Shown here piece after piece: positions 17,894 through 30,103 of a stretch of DNA of 57,059 bases. The translations under genes were made by a program, and so were the position numbers. Position 1 is the stretch's first letter; the number at the start of each line of letters is the position of its first letter. The notes beneath the pieces were generated by a model. It did not search any database. It was not told the origin of the DNA and was given only the letters and a program-made list of their open reading frames with translations. This DNA is from Candidatus Devosia symbiotica. Lineage in GTDB: Bacteria > Pseudomonadota > Alphaproteobacteria > Rhizobiales > Devosiaceae. The stretch is taken from NCBI GenBank assembly GCA_025050575.1, contig JALBVE010000004.1:1-57059 (forward strand), read 5' to 3'.

Positions 17894-20227
17894 ATGCCGG
17901 GTGAAGACCACAAGGAGCGCCCCGTTGCGGGCGCCATCACCAGCCAGTTCAAGCGCCAGCAGGTGCCAGACTATCTGCAGTGCCTCAACGAGGAACAGCG
18001 CGACACTGTGGAAAGCATCGACGGCCCGCTATTGGTGCTGGCCGGTGCCGGTACCGGCAAGACACGCGTGCTGACCACGCGCATTGCCCACATGATCAAT
18101 ATCAACCGCGCCTCGCCTTCTCAGATCTTGTCGGTGACCTTCACCAACAAGGCCGCACGAGAAATGAAGGAGCGCATCGAAAAATTGGTGCCTCGCCTCG
18201 AATCCATGCCGTGGATGGGCACATTTCATTCCATCGGCGCGCGTATCCTGCGCGGTCGTGCTGGCCTCGTGGGCCTAACCAATTCCTTCACTATTCTGGA
18301 TACCGACGATCAGATCCGGCTGATCAAGCAATTACTCGAAGCCGAAAACATCGACGAGAAGCATTGGCCCGCCAAACTCTTCGCCTCGATGATGAATAGC
18401 TGGAAGAACAAAGGCCTGCTGCCTAAGGACATCTCGCCGGCCGATAGTGGCAGCTATGCTAATGGCATGGGTGGCAAGCTCTATTATGATTATCAGGCGC
18501 GCCTGAAATCCCTCAACGCCGCCGATTTCGGCGATCTTCTGCTCGAATGCATCCGTCTGTTCAAGGAACATCCGGACGTCCTCTCCGAATATCACCGCAA
18601 GTTCAAATATATACTGGTCGACGAATATCAGGACAGTAACACCGCCCAATATCTCTGGCTGCGGCTATTGGCGCAAGGTAAGCCCGCGTCCGAGGCCAAT
18701 ATCTGCGTCGTCGGCGACGACGATCAGTCGATCTATGGCTGGCGCGGTGCCGAAGTCGACAACATCCTGCGCTTCGAAAAGGATTTTCCCGGCGCCAAGG
18801 TGATTAAGCTTGAACGCAATTACCGCTCGACCGGCAACATCCTGAAGGCCGCATCTAACATCATCGCCTTCAACGAAAGCCGCCTCGGCAAGACGCTGCA
18901 GACCGATGTCGCCGAAAAGGGCGAGCCAGTAGCCGTCACTCAGCTATGGGATAGCGAGGAAGAGGCGCGCACCGTCGGCGAACAGATCGAGGAATATCAG
19001 CGCGGCGGCGAAAACCTCAATTCCATGGCCATCCTAGTGCGCGCCTCATTCCAGATGCGCGAGTTCGAAGAGCGCTTCATCACCCTGGGGCTAAATTATC
19101 GCGTCATCGGCGGCCCGCGCTTTTACGAGCGCAAAGAAATCCGCGACGCCCTGGCCTATCTGCGCCTGGTCGCTCAACCTGCCGACGATTTGGCCCTGGA
19201 CCGTATCATCAACATCCCCAAGCGCGGCCTGGGCGACTCAACGGTCCAACTTCTGCATGATGCGGCCCGAGCCGCTTGTGTTCCCATGCTCTCGGCAATC
19301 CGCATGCTGGTGGAAACCGAGGATCTCAAGCCCAAGCAGCGCATGACTTTACGCGGTTTGGTTGCGCAGTTCGACGGCTGGGCATTCCGGTCCGAAAGCT
19401 TGCGACCGTTCGCGCTGGTCGAGCAGATCCTCGAAGAGAGCGGCTATATCGACATGCTGAGAGCCGACAAGTCGGTGGAATCGCAGAGTCGCAAGGAAAA
19501 CCTTAAGGAACTCAGCCGGGCTATGGAGGAGTTCGACACCATCGGCAGCTTCCTCGAACACATCTCCCTGGTCATGAACCTCGACAACGCTGACGCCGCC
19601 GATGCTGTCACCATCATGACAATACACGGCGCCAAAGGGCTCGAATTCGACACCGTCTTCCTGCCCGGTTGGGAAGAAGGTATCTTCCCCAGCCAGCGCT
19701 CGATGGACGAAAGCGGTCGCGCCGGTCTCGAGGAAGAACGGCGCCTTGCCTATGTCGGCATTACCCGCGGGCGCAAGCGGGTCCGCATTTCGGCCGCACA
19801 AAACCGGCGTACTCACGGCCTCTGGCAGTCAGCTATTCCGTCGCGCTTTCTCGACGAACTGCCTGCCGACGCGGTTGAAGTCACCAATATCAGCTTACCC
19901 TATGGCGGCTATGGCTATGGCGGCGCCTCATCCCGCTTCAACAAGGCTGATCTGTTCGAGAGCGTCTATGAAACCCCTGGCTGGCAGCGCGCCCGTGCCC
20001 AGCAGACCAGCCGCAAGAGTGTTGACCCCATGACCATTGACGGCAATCTGGTCGCCCGTTCGGTCGATATCGGCAATAAAAAATCGACCTTCGCCTTCGG
20101 CGAACGCGTCTTCCACCTCAAATTCGGCTACGGCGCTATCGCCGGAATCGAAGGCAACAAGCTGACCATCGATTTCGAAAAAGCCGGCCGCAAGAAAGTG
20201 CTGGAGAGTTTTGTCAGCAAGGGATGA
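17894..20227 (+). CDS. uvrD: ATP-dependent DNA helicase UvrD/PcrA
   Basis: A 777-residue superfamily 1A helicase. The Walker A motif AGAGTGKT lies near residues 51-58, motif Ia at TFTNKAAREMKER, motif II at LVDEYQDSN, motif III at GDDDQSIYGWRGA, motif IV at LERNYRS, motif V at TIHGAKGLEFD and motif VI at RRLAYVGITRGRK. The C-terminal tail contains the VFHLKFGYGAI segment that in UvrD/PcrA binds RNA polymerase. It unwinds DNA in nucleotide excision and mismatch repair. The start at 17894 is backed by GGAAAGG seven bases upstream. The gene is complete and stands alone between dead genes. Confidence 0.96.
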   Translation: MPGEDHKERPVAGAITSQFKRQQVPDYLQCLNEEQRDTVESIDGPLLVLAGAGTGKTRVLTTRIAHMININRASPSQILSVTFTNKAAREMKERIEKLVPRLESMPWMGTFHSIGARILRGRAGLVGLTNSFTILDTDDQIRLIKQLLEAENIDEKHWPAKLFASMMNSWKNKGLLPKDISPADSGSYANGMGGKLYYDYQARLKSLNAADFGDLLLECIRLFKEHPDVLSEYHRKFKYILVDEYQDSNTAQYLWLRLLAQGKPASEANICVVGDDDQSIYGWRGAEVDNILRFEKDFPGAKVIKLERNYRSTGNILKAASNIIAFNESRLGKTLQTDVAEKGEPVAVTQLWDSEEEARTVGEQIEEYQRGGENLNSMAILVRASFQMREFEERFITLGLNYRVIGGPRFYERKEIRDALAYLRLVAQPADDLALDRIINIPKRGLGDSTVQLLHDAARAACVPMLSAIRMLVETEDLKPKQRMTLRGLVAQFDGWAFRSESLRPFALVEQILEESGYIDMLRADKSVESQSRKENLKELSRAMEEFDTIGSFLEHISLVMNLDNADAADAVTIMTIHGAKGLEFDTVFLPGWEEGIFPSQRSMDESGRAGLEEERRLAYVGITRGRKRVRISAAQNRRTHGLWQSAIPSRFLDELPADAVEVTNISLPYGGYGYGGASSRFNKADLFESVYETPGWQRARAQQTSRKSVDPMTIDGNLVARSVDIGNKKSTFAFGERVFHLKFGYGAIAGIEGNKLTIDFEKAGRKKVLESFVSKG

Positions 20228-20336
20228 GCACGGTCGCCCTTATTCAACCTCAGTGCCATCCGGCGCGCGCCCTCATGCATGCCAATCCTTCGGCACTGCA
20301 CGAAGGCGGACTGGTGCGGACAGATGATCCAAGCTG

Positions 20337-20747
20337 TCAGTCCGGCACGCGGCTCTTGCTGAAGACTTCTCTCGCCGCCGAGAGGCTATTGAGCGCGGCT
20401 GGAAACCCGGCATAGACCGCCATTTGCATGATGGTCTCGACAATCTTGTCCTAGCTCAGCCCGACATTGAGACCGGCCTTGATATGCACCTTAAGTTGCG
20501 GCCTGGCATTACCCATCGCCGTCAGCACGGCGATGGTGGCCACCTCCCATGATCACAGATCGAGCCCGGGGCGCGAATAAATGTCGCCAAAGGGAAATTC
20601 GACGATGTAGCGCGCGAAATCCGGGGCGATATCGCCTATCGAGCCGACGACCGTCTGCCCTGCTTCGCCGTCAATCTGTGCCAGCGCCCGCTGGCCGCAC
20701 TCATATCGGCTGTTACTATTTATGGTTCTGACCTCGTCATGCATCAT
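20337..20747 (-). pseudogene. Carboxymuconolactone decarboxylase-family protein, interrupted
   Basis: The frame from 20747 reads DIAPDFARYIVEFPFGDIYSR, a stop at about 20553, then SWEVATIAVLTAMGNARPQL, KVHIKAGLNVGLS, a TAG, and [20 protein letters not shown], ending VFSKSRVPD with TGA at 20337. This is the CMD fold of the gamma-carboxymuconolactone decarboxylase/AhpD group, though members do many reactions and the CxxC of AhpD is not present. All pieces keep one frame, with two or three stop codons, so inactivation was by nonsense mutations. Its ATG overlaps the stop of the upstream broken gene (ATGA), showing a former operon. Confidence 0.75.
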
Positions 20748-21110
20748 TCGCCATAGCCGGCGATCTTGGCATCGAGGACATCCAGGCATTCGCTCAGGCT
20801 CTGCATGCGTTGGCGCCTGCCGAACTCTTCGCCAGAGAACAGCGCCATATCGTCCACCAAAATGTCCCGGTAATCGCCGTGTGGCCCGGCCCAGGTGAAT
20901 CCGCCCAGAAACCGGCATTCGCTTGTAGAGCGCGAAAGGCGCTGCCTTGATGGTATCCGGCGCGCTGCGCGTCCATCAATTCGGGCGGCAGAATAAAGCC
21001 GTTGTAGTTCATCGCCCAGGCTGGTGTATCGATCAGCCAAAGCACTTTCTGGCCCAGAAAATCAGTGCTGCCGAACAGCTGTCGCGATATCGCCAGTCGC
21101 CCAGCGACTA
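20744..21110 (-). pseudogene. Broken gene, possibly DUF5680-like
   Basis: The clearest pieces are FLGQKVLWLIDTPAWAMNYN followed by GFILPPELMDAQRAGY, and in a second frame GPHGDYRDILVDDMALFSGE, ending at a TGA that overlaps the CMD gene start. The pattern of W-x-x-NYxGFI and YRD.....FSGEE suggests a DUF5680-like domain, but the match is from memory of the motif only and the assignment is weak. The frame shifts at least twice, and the N-terminus runs into stops near 21100. No function is claimed. Confidence 0.4.
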
Positions 21111-21200
21111 GGCTAAGTCATGCGCACTCTTTCGGCTTGGTGTCACCCTGTCATCCCCCCGACATAGTAGACGCGCCTGGCCGCAACCACGATCGTATTC

Positions 21201-21235
21201 ATGTCATGCGAAATGACATCCGCCCTCCGGGGCGG
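21201..21235. other. Two adjacent perfect hairpins upstream of prmA
   Basis: ATGTCAT-loop-ATGACAT (21201-21219) is followed immediately by CCGCCC-loop-GGGCGG (21220-21235). No T run follows on either strand, so these are not standard terminators; they lie about 100 bases before the prmA start and could belong to its leader. Confidence 0.5.
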
Positions 21236-21336
21236 AATAGTGAACGAAAGCCCGGGGAAAATCAACGTATTCGCGCGGTGATTGACTTGTCTCGGGCGCT
21301 GCCGCAACAAGGGCAAAATCAAATCCCGAGGCCGCC

Positions 21337-22209
21337 ATGTCCGTCGATCAACTCTCTGCCCCACTCACCAAGGATCAGGCCTATGCGCTGGTTGATGCGG
21401 TGATGGAGCGTGACGATCTGGCCTTGACTGCCTCCGCACATGAAAATGAAGACATTGGCGAGTGGTTCTTCGAAGCAACCTGCGACAGCCCACCAAACCT
21501 TGACGCTTTTGCGGATCTAGCCCACCAGACCCTGGGCGGGGCGGCGGTCGAGTTCACCGTGGCGCCTATTGATCCGCAGATCAATTGGGTGGCGCGCTCG
21601 CTCGAGGGCCTGGCCCCGGTCATTGCTGGCGGTTTCTATGTCTATGGCAGCCACGAAACCAGCCCCATTCCCGGCGGGCTGACGGCGATGCAGATAGACG
21701 CGGCCCAGGCCTTCGGCACCGGTCACCACGAAACCACAATCGGCTGCCTGGAGGCCATCAACATCATGCTCAAGCGCCGGAAGCCGCGCCACATGATCGA
21801 TGTCGGTACCGGCACCGGCGTACTCGCCATCGCCCTAGCTAAGCGCACCAAGACACCGGTGATCGCCAGCGATATCGATCCGATTTCCGTGACTACCACC
21901 CTCGCCAATGCCGAACAGAATGGTGTCAGCAAGCTGATCATGGCAGTCGAGGCGACTGGCATGACTCATCCCACCATTACCCAGAACGGCCCCTATGATC
22001 TGATCGTCGCCAATATTCTGGCGGGTCTACTAATGGCCCTGGCCCCTGCTATCGGCAGAGCCGCGCAGAAAGGCGCTACCATCATCCTATCAGGCATTTT
22101 GCAGCATCAGGCGCACGGTGTAATCAACGCCTATGCTCGTCAGGGCATAATCCTGACACAGAAGCTGCAGCGCAAGGACTGGACCACGTTGATGCTGGAA
22201 ATGAAGTAG
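21337..22209 (+). CDS. prmA: Ribosomal protein L11 methyltransferase
   Basis: A 290-residue PrmA. The N-terminal part is the L11-recognition domain, linked to a class I SAM-dependent methyltransferase domain with the GTGHHETT motif near residues 128-135, motif I MIDVGTGTGVLAIA near 150-163, the acidic SDID after the next strand, and the catalytic-site NILAGLL. PrmA trimethylates lysines and the N-terminus of ribosomal protein L11. The gene is open throughout with the family's usual length, despite the dead genes upstream. No strong ribosome site was identified at 21337; an in-frame alternative was not apparent. Confidence 0.94.
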   Translation: MSVDQLSAPLTKDQAYALVDAVMERDDLALTASAHENEDIGEWFFEATCDSPPNLDAFADLAHQTLGGAAVEFTVAPIDPQINWVARSLEGLAPVIAGGFYVYGSHETSPIPGGLTAMQIDAAQAFGTGHHETTIGCLEAINIMLKRRKPRHMIDVGTGTGVLAIALAKRTKTPVIASDIDPISVTTTLANAEQNGVSKLIMAVEATGMTHPTITQNGPYDLIVANILAGLLMALAPAIGRAAQKGATIILSGILQHQAHGVINAYARQGIILTQKLQRKDWTTLMLEMK

Positions 22210-22543
22210 CACTGTCTTGCCGGATAAACCGCTTTTGACAGCAATCGGCTAACAGTGGCATGATGGGCGCTTGGTAAACGCACCAATCAGCTGATGCTGC
22301 ATGCGATAGCTGACTTGGCAGCTCGATTCGCGACCCCAGGCATCGATTACCGAACCAGTGCTTTGCGAAAATCGTTCTTGCTCTCGGTCATCGTGATCTC
22401 CATGCAGTTTGACGCGGTCTGTTGCCATCATCATATTCTGTTTAGGCTCAACCGAAACATTCCGTTAGGCCTAAAATTAAACAGCAGTCTTTCAAGACTC
22501 GCGGAGCCCGTTACCGTTTCGTTAATACACTGTCGCACTTACC
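22210..22543. other. Intergenic region, no recognised gene
   Basis: No family match on either strand. On the minus strand, GGAG precedes an ATG near 22395 that opens a 14-codon frame (MTESKNDFRKALVR), and a neighbouring frame continues VIDAWGRESSCQ; this could be a frameshifted small gene, but I cannot name it. Confidence 0.4.
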
Positions 22544-22645
22544 CTAATCGCACCCAAACTGGGCGATATAACGCTTTGCAGTACGTTCGCGCCTAGCAAT
22601 CATCGAATCGAATGCTCGGACAAAGAAATTCTTGTCATTGGCCAT
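22544..22645 (-). CDS. Possible 33-residue basic small protein
   Basis: ATG at 22645, preceded at five bases by an excellent AGGAGAG site, opens MANDKNFFVRAFDSMIARRE and runs to residue 33, ending at TAG. The aromatic start followed by an arginine-rich amphipathic helix (RRERTAKRYIAQF) looks like a genuine short alphaproteobacterial protein rather than chance, but I cannot name a family and it may be a truncated version of a longer one. It is divergent from pepP. Function unknown. Confidence 0.45.
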   Translation of the reverse strand: MANDKNFFVRAFDSMIARRERTAKRYIAQFGCD

Positions 22646-22782
22646 ATTGCTCTCCTGTGTTCTGCCGTTAAGTTAGTACTTGCTCGCCTATTTGCTACGC
22701 CCTAATCCCTCAAGCCAGCCATGACCGGAATGCACTCCGGCACCTGCGCCTTCCCAGGGCCCTGCCCCAAGGACTCCAGCCG

Positions 22783-24603
22783 ATGACTGCCTACAGCTTC
22801 CCGCCCGCATTGTTCCAGAGCTTTGAGGAACAGGCTGACCCTGCCAATGTTGCCCCTCGATTGAGGGCCTTGCGGGCTGCCATGACCAGAGCCGGGATCG
22901 ATGCCTTTCTGGTGCCCCGTGCCGATGCCCATCGCGGCGAATTGGTGCCCGCAGGCGACGCGCGACTAGCGTATGTCACGGGCTTTACCGGCTCGGCCGG
23001 ACTGGCCATTGTCGGCACCGACAGGGCAGGATTGTTTGTCGATAGTCGCTACTCGCTGCAGGCGCCGGCCCAGACCGATACCGACCTGGTTGCCATTCAC
23101 CAATGGTTGAGCGTCGGCTACTCTCCTGATCTGGCCGGTTTCATACCCAAGGGCGGCACCCTGGCTTATGACCCATGGCTGCATACGCTGGCTGAAGTGC
23201 GCAGCTTGACCGCCCTGCTGACCGACCACTGTACTATCGTGCCGCACGCGAATCTGGTCGATATCATCTGGCGTGACCGCCCTGGTGCACCAATAAGCAG
23301 CATCGAGTTTCTCGGTCACAACCGCGCCGGCCAGACCGCCGGCGACAAGATCATCGAAATCCAGGGCAAGCTGGCCAGCGACAAGGCCGATGCAACGGTC
23401 CTGACCTTGCCCGAGTCAATCTGCTGGCTGCTGAATATGCGCGGCCGTGACGTGCCCAATACGCCATTTGTGCTCGGCTTTGCCATTGTGCCGCGCACCG
23501 GGCAGCCCACGCTCTATCTTGATCCGGCCAAGATCACCGATGAGCTAGTGGCTGCCCTCAAGGGCGTGGCGAGTGTGACTAGCAGTTCCGGCCTGACCAC
23601 GGATCTGGCCGCGCTCGGTGCTGCCGGCAAGGCGGTTTTGATTGATCCGGCCACGATCCCTTCGGCAATTGCCACCACGCTGACTGAAGCGGGCGCCAGC
23701 CTGATCGAAAAGGCCGACCCGGTACTGCTGCCCAAGGCTAGGAAGAATGCCGCCGAGCTGGCCGGAATGCGCGAGGCGCACACGCTTGATGGCGTGGCTC
23801 TGGCCAAATTCCTCGCCTGGTTCGATGCCAATGCCCCGAAAGGCGAGCTGACCGAGATCAGCATCGTCACCGCGCTCGAAGCCTTCCGGCGCCAGGAAGA
23901 AACCTGCCTTGACGCCAGTTTTGACACCATTTCGGGCGCCGGGCCTAATGGCGCCATTGTTCACTACCGAGTGACCACCAGGACCGATCGCACCCTCAAC
24001 CCCGGCGAGATCATGCTGGTCGATAGCGGCGCTCAATATCTTTCGGGCACCACCGACATTACCCGCACCCTTTCCACCGGCTCATCCACGCCCGAACAGC
24101 GCGATCGCTTCACCAGCGTACTCAAGGGCATGATCGCTATTTCCACTGCCCGTTTCCCCCAAGGTACCAGCGGCGCCCAGCTCGATATCCTAGCTCGGCA
24201 ATTCCTGTGGCAGGACGGTGTCACCTACAACCACAGTACCGGCCACGGCGTCGGCGCCTGTCTGGGCGTGCATGAGGGACCCATCGGCATTTCTGCGCGC
24301 TACACCACCCCTCTGGAGGCTGGCAACGTGCTCTCCAATGAGCCGGGCTATTATCAGGCCGGCGCCTACGGCATCCGCATCGAAAATCTTATTGTGGTGC
24401 GCGAGAGCGGCTTTGCCGGCTATCTCGAATTCGAGACCATCACGCTAGCCCCTATCGACACCCGCTTGATCGCGCCGGCCTTGCTCACACACGCCGAACG
24501 CGACTGGCTTAATGCCTATCACCAGCGCGTGTTTGAGGTAATCGGACCAAAGCTGGATGACGCGACGCGGGCGTGGCTAAAGAACGCGACGGCACCGCTG
24601 TAG
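22783..24603 (+). CDS. pepP: Xaa-Pro aminopeptidase (M24 family)
   Basis: A 606-residue long-form aminopeptidase P, which removes N-terminal residues before proline. Two creatinase-like N-terminal domains (residues 1-300, with YVTGFTGSAGLAIV and FVDSRYSLQA) precede the pita-bread catalytic domain. The metal ligands are visible: two aspartates in LVDSGAQYLSGTTDITR, the histidine in HSTGHGVGACLGVHEGP, the glutamate in SNEPGYY and the last glutamate in YLEFETITLAP. AAGGA upstream of 22783 supports the start. The length and three-domain layout match the family in Hyphomicrobiales. Complete and likely active in peptide turnover. Confidence 0.93.
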   Translation: MTAYSFPPALFQSFEEQADPANVAPRLRALRAAMTRAGIDAFLVPRADAHRGELVPAGDARLAYVTGFTGSAGLAIVGTDRAGLFVDSRYSLQAPAQTDTDLVAIHQWLSVGYSPDLAGFIPKGGTLAYDPWLHTLAEVRSLTALLTDHCTIVPHANLVDIIWRDRPGAPISSIEFLGHNRAGQTAGDKIIEIQGKLASDKADATVLTLPESICWLLNMRGRDVPNTPFVLGFAIVPRTGQPTLYLDPAKITDELVAALKGVASVTSSSGLTTDLAALGAAGKAVLIDPATIPSAIATTLTEAGASLIEKADPVLLPKARKNAAELAGMREAHTLDGVALAKFLAWFDANAPKGELTEISIVTALEAFRRQEETCLDASFDTISGAGPNGAIVHYRVTTRTDRTLNPGEIMLVDSGAQYLSGTTDITRTLSTGSSTPEQRDRFTSVLKGMIAISTARFPQGTSGAQLDILARQFLWQDGVTYNHSTGHGVGACLGVHEGPIGISARYTTPLEAGNVLSNEPGYYQAGAYGIRIENLIVVRESGFAGYLEFETITLAPIDTRLIAPALLTHAERDWLNAYHQRVFEVIGPKLDDATRAWLKNATAPL

Positions 24604-24694
24604 GTCTTGGGTCGGAATTCTCTCTTCGCCCACACCTTCGTTGGGGAGGCTAAGCGAGGGGCACGCTTGAAAAGATCACGCTACCCGCGAGCAC

Positions 24695-25176
24695 TCAGAA
24701 CCCCAGCGGATCATAAATCAGCGCCCAGCTGAGCAAGCAGTGTTCGTCATCGCCCAAGGCCGCGACGTCATCGACTTTTCATCATCGACCTCGCACACCG
24801 CGGCAATGCTAAGCAGGCTGGGCTTGTCGAAATTATGGGCCTGATCGCCGCTGATCGCGGCATCGCTGACATTGACGTCAAACAGCAAGGCGCTGGCATC
24901 GGGCATGAATAGATTGAATAGTTTGGCGGCAGTGAATTGGGTGCCCGAGATAGCCGCACCGTCGGCAAATACCTTGTTCTCGACCGACTGATCACAGATG
25001 GCGCGCAGATGCTGGGAATAGAACTCAGTCGGCGCAGGCGCCGTGGCATCGGGCTAATAGGGGGCGTAAATCGCCGTCACCATCGCCTTAGGATCATCAA
25101 ACCTGTCCGCCGCCATGGCCAGACCGCAGAGCATCAAACCTGCTACTGCCGCCATTATCACCAGATTCCATCGCAT
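24695..25176 (-). pseudogene. Exported protein of DUF3828-like type, broken
   Basis: The start MRWNLVIMAAVAGLMLCGLA is a signal peptide, followed by DRFDDPKAMVTAIYAPY, a TAG, then EFYSQHLRAI, NLFMPDASALLFDVNVSDAA, FDKPSLLSIA, and after a frameshift VDDVAALGDDEHCLLSWALI and YDPLGF with a TGA at 24695. The FDDPKA...IYAPY opening and the late VDDV segment fit DUF3828-like secreted proteins of alphaproteobacteria; the role is unknown. One stop and one or two frameshifts inactivate it. Confidence 0.55.
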
Positions 25177-25199
25177 GCCTATTCTCCTCTTGTGAGGGC

Positions 25200-25846
25200 C
25201 AATGACTATCGACCCGAGACGGCGCCAATGTGATCAGCCATTTGAAGGAATCCTCGAAATCATAAGCCAGCACCAGGTCGAATCGTATCGTCCAGCGCCG
25301 ACAGCCCCTTGCGCTTGGTCTTGCCCGTCGGCACATGTTCATAGTCGTCGAGATAGCCGCCGCTGAGCAAGGGCGCCAGCACTACAGCCGGAGTTTCTTC
25401 CGGTTCGGTCTTACCGTCGCCATTGAAGTCGATCCGTGCCCTGAGCACATCGATGAGCATGACGTAGTCCGTGCTATCGGCACCACCGCACTCAAACCCG
25501 GCCTGGGTCGCCGTGACATCCGCCCGGAAGTCACTCAACACCGTGCGCAGCGCTCATGGCCGAGCGCCTCAGGCGCAGGATTGAGCGCAACTGAAGTGTC
25601 TATCATCCCAATGCCTAGCAACAGCGCCGCAACCGGCGTCGCTAGCGCCGTACCACCATAGCGGTAAAATTCTGCGCCAACCCTTCCAGGGCACCCGCCA
25701 GAGTCAATGGCGATCAGCCGAAGCAGGCCTCCCGGCCAGTAGCCAGGGCTACGCGGCCCGCCTCGAGCGTTTCTTCACAGAAGTTCGTCGCTACAAGATC
25801 GCCCGTCTCGCCGGAAGGCCGCGGCCAAAAGACCCAAAAATCGCAT
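25200..25846 (-). pseudogene. Unrecognised exported protein with an EF-hand-like loop, broken
   Basis: A start MRFLGLLAAAF at 25846 is followed in another frame by ATNFCEETLEAGRVALATG, then stops, then TPVAALLLGIGMIDTSVALN and an open stretch with DFRADVTATQAGFECGG, the sequence DFNGDGKTEPEE (calcium-loop-like), VLAPLLSGGYLDDYEH, and AYDFEDSFKWLITLAP. I do not recognise a named family. At least three frame changes show it to be dead. It precedes the DUF3828-like gene in the same direction and may have been co-transcribed with it. Confidence 0.5.
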
Positions 25847-25871
25847 TGCGCTCTCCCTTAAAACGTTTGGG

Positions 25872-28199
<2,328 letters not shown>

Positions 28200-28207
28200 G
28201 TTGGGTC

Positions 28208-29878
28208 TTACTCCACTTCGCTGAGCAGCTTACTCGCCGCCGCCCTGGCTTCATCGGTCACCTGAGCACCTGCCAGCATGCGGGCCACCTCTTCCTGTCG
28301 GGCAGGCGTATCGAGCGGCTTGACATGGATGCGCATGAAGGTGCCCTCCTTGACCATCTGCTTTTCAATCAGCAAGTGGCGCTGCGCTCGCGCCGCAACC
28401 TGCGGCGCATGGGTGACGGCCAGGACCTGCACTTTGCCAGCCAGGCGCGCTAGGCGCCGCCCAATGGCATCGGCGACCGCCCCGCCCACACCGGTATCGA
28501 TCTCGTCAAAGATCAGCACTGGCGCCGAACTGCGATTAGCCAACACCACCTTGAGCGCCAGCAGGAACCGGCTGAGCTCGCCGCCCGAAGCCACTTTGAG
28601 CAAGGGGCCGGCGGCCGTACCCGGATTGGTCTGCACATGAAAGGCGATCTGGTCGTAGCCTGAGGCAGCAATGCGGCTGGTGTCGATCTGGTGATCGACG
28701 ATGAACGTGGCCGAACCAAGCTTAAGATAAGGCAATTCGAACCCGACCGCCTTGCCCAGTGCCTTGGCCGCCTTGGCGCGCCCGGCGCTCAGCGCCTCCG
28801 CCAGCTTCCGATAGCTTTCCAGTGCCTTGGCCTGCGCCGCCTCAAGGGCCGCCAGGCAAGTCTCACCACTTTGCAGGGTTTCCAGATCTGCGCTGTATTT
28901 GGCCAGCACTTCGGTCAGCCCATCACAGGTGGTCTGATGCTTGCGGGCCAGGGCTCGCAGGGCAAACAGACGTTCCTCGACATCTTCGAGTTCGGCCGGA
29001 TTATAGGCTATCTCGCGCTTGAGTTCTTCAAGCGCATCACTGGTGCGATCCAGGCTCGCCAGCGAGGCGTCAATAGTGTCAACGATAGGCTGAAACAGCG
29101 TCGAGCCGCCGTCGATCTTGCGCATCAATCGCCGCATCAGGCTGGCCAGCGCCGGTGCTGGCGCACTCGGGCCATTGAGTATCTCGTCTATTTCGCCAAC
29201 ATCGGACACCAAGCGCTCGATCTGCTGCAAATGTGTGCGTCGCTCGGCCAGCTCAGCCTCTTCGCCAAGTTGCGGCTTGATCTTGGACAACTCCTCGAGC
29301 GTATGGCGGGCATAATCCTCGGCAGCCAGAGCCGCCGCCACTTCAGCTTGCTGTGCGGCCACAGCCTCCTGCGCGTCGGTCAGGGTAGCCCAGGCATCGC
29401 GCAATCGGGCAACGCTAACTCCCAGCTCGCCAAATGTGTCCAGTGCCGCACAGTGCGTGGCTGCGTCCACCAAAGCACGATCATCATGCTGACCGTGAAT
29501 TTCCACGATCTGGCTGCCGACGCGCTGCAACAGCGCCGCCGAGACCGGCTGGTCATTGATAAAGGAACGGGTACGACCATCGGCAAACTGCACGCGGCGC
29601 AAAATAATGTCTTCATCATCAGGAATGGCATTGTTGCGCAATGCTGCGCGCGCCGGGTGATCGGCCGCCAGCTGCAGCACCGCCACCACTTGCCCACTCT
29701 CCTGCCCGCTGCGGACCAGCGAAGCGTCGCCGCGCCCGCCCAGAGCTAGCGTCAAGGCATCGAGCAGAATGGACTTGCCGGCACCGGTTTCACCGGTTAG
29801 TACAGTCATGCCACCGTCCAGGGCCAGATCAAGCTGGTCGATCAGGACGATATTGCGAACCGAAAGCGCGTTGAGCAT
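28208..29878 (-). CDS. recN: DNA repair protein RecN
   Basis: A 556-residue SMC-like ATPase used in double-strand break repair. Walker A GETGAGKSILLDALTLALGG lies near residues 29-48; the central coiled coil carries heptad-like alanine, leucine and glutamate-rich stretches (about 150-350); the signature LLKVASGGELSRFLLALK and the Walker B segment VLIFDEIDTGVGG follow, and then the late histidine region LAVTHAPQVAARA. ATG at 29878 begins MLNALSVRNIVLIDQL, the family start; a longer reading adds 13 unlikely residues. It lies between bamD and ligA in the usual Hyphomicrobiales order. Confidence 0.95.
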   Translation of the reverse strand: MLNALSVRNIVLIDQLDLALDGGMTVLTGETGAGKSILLDALTLALGGRGDASLVRSGQESGQVVAVLQLAADHPARAALRNNAIPDDEDIILRRVQFADGRTRSFINDQPVSAALLQRVGSQIVEIHGQHDDRALVDAATHCAALDTFGELGVSVARLRDAWATLTDAQEAVAAQQAEVAAALAAEDYARHTLEELSKIKPQLGEEAELAERRTHLQQIERLVSDVGEIDEILNGPSAPAPALASLMRRLMRKIDGGSTLFQPIVDTIDASLASLDRTSDALEELKREIAYNPAELEDVEERLFALRALARKHQTTCDGLTEVLAKYSADLETLQSGETCLAALEAAQAKALESYRKLAEALSAGRAKAAKALGKAVGFELPYLKLGSATFIVDHQIDTSRIAASGYDQIAFHVQTNPGTAAGPLLKVASGGELSRFLLALKVVLANRSSAPVLIFDEIDTGVGGAVADAIGRRLARLAGKVQVLAVTHAPQVAARAQRHLLIEKQMVKEGTFMRIHVKPLDTPARQEEVARMLAGAQVTDEARAAASKLLSEVE

Positions 29879-30103
29879 GCGCGACTTCATCCTAGATGGC
29901 GTGGTCGTTGGCAGCAAGCCAACCCCTTACATAAGGCACGCTATCATCCCGGCAGCCCTCCCACAAAACCACGAATCCCCTTTCGCAGAGAAAGGTGGAA
30001 TGTGGCGGTCGCGCGGCTGATGCCGGGGGTCTTTGCGTTATACAAACGAACAGGAGCGCATCATAGCGTCTCGGAACAAACTAGCAACAAAATCTTGTGA
30101 CGT

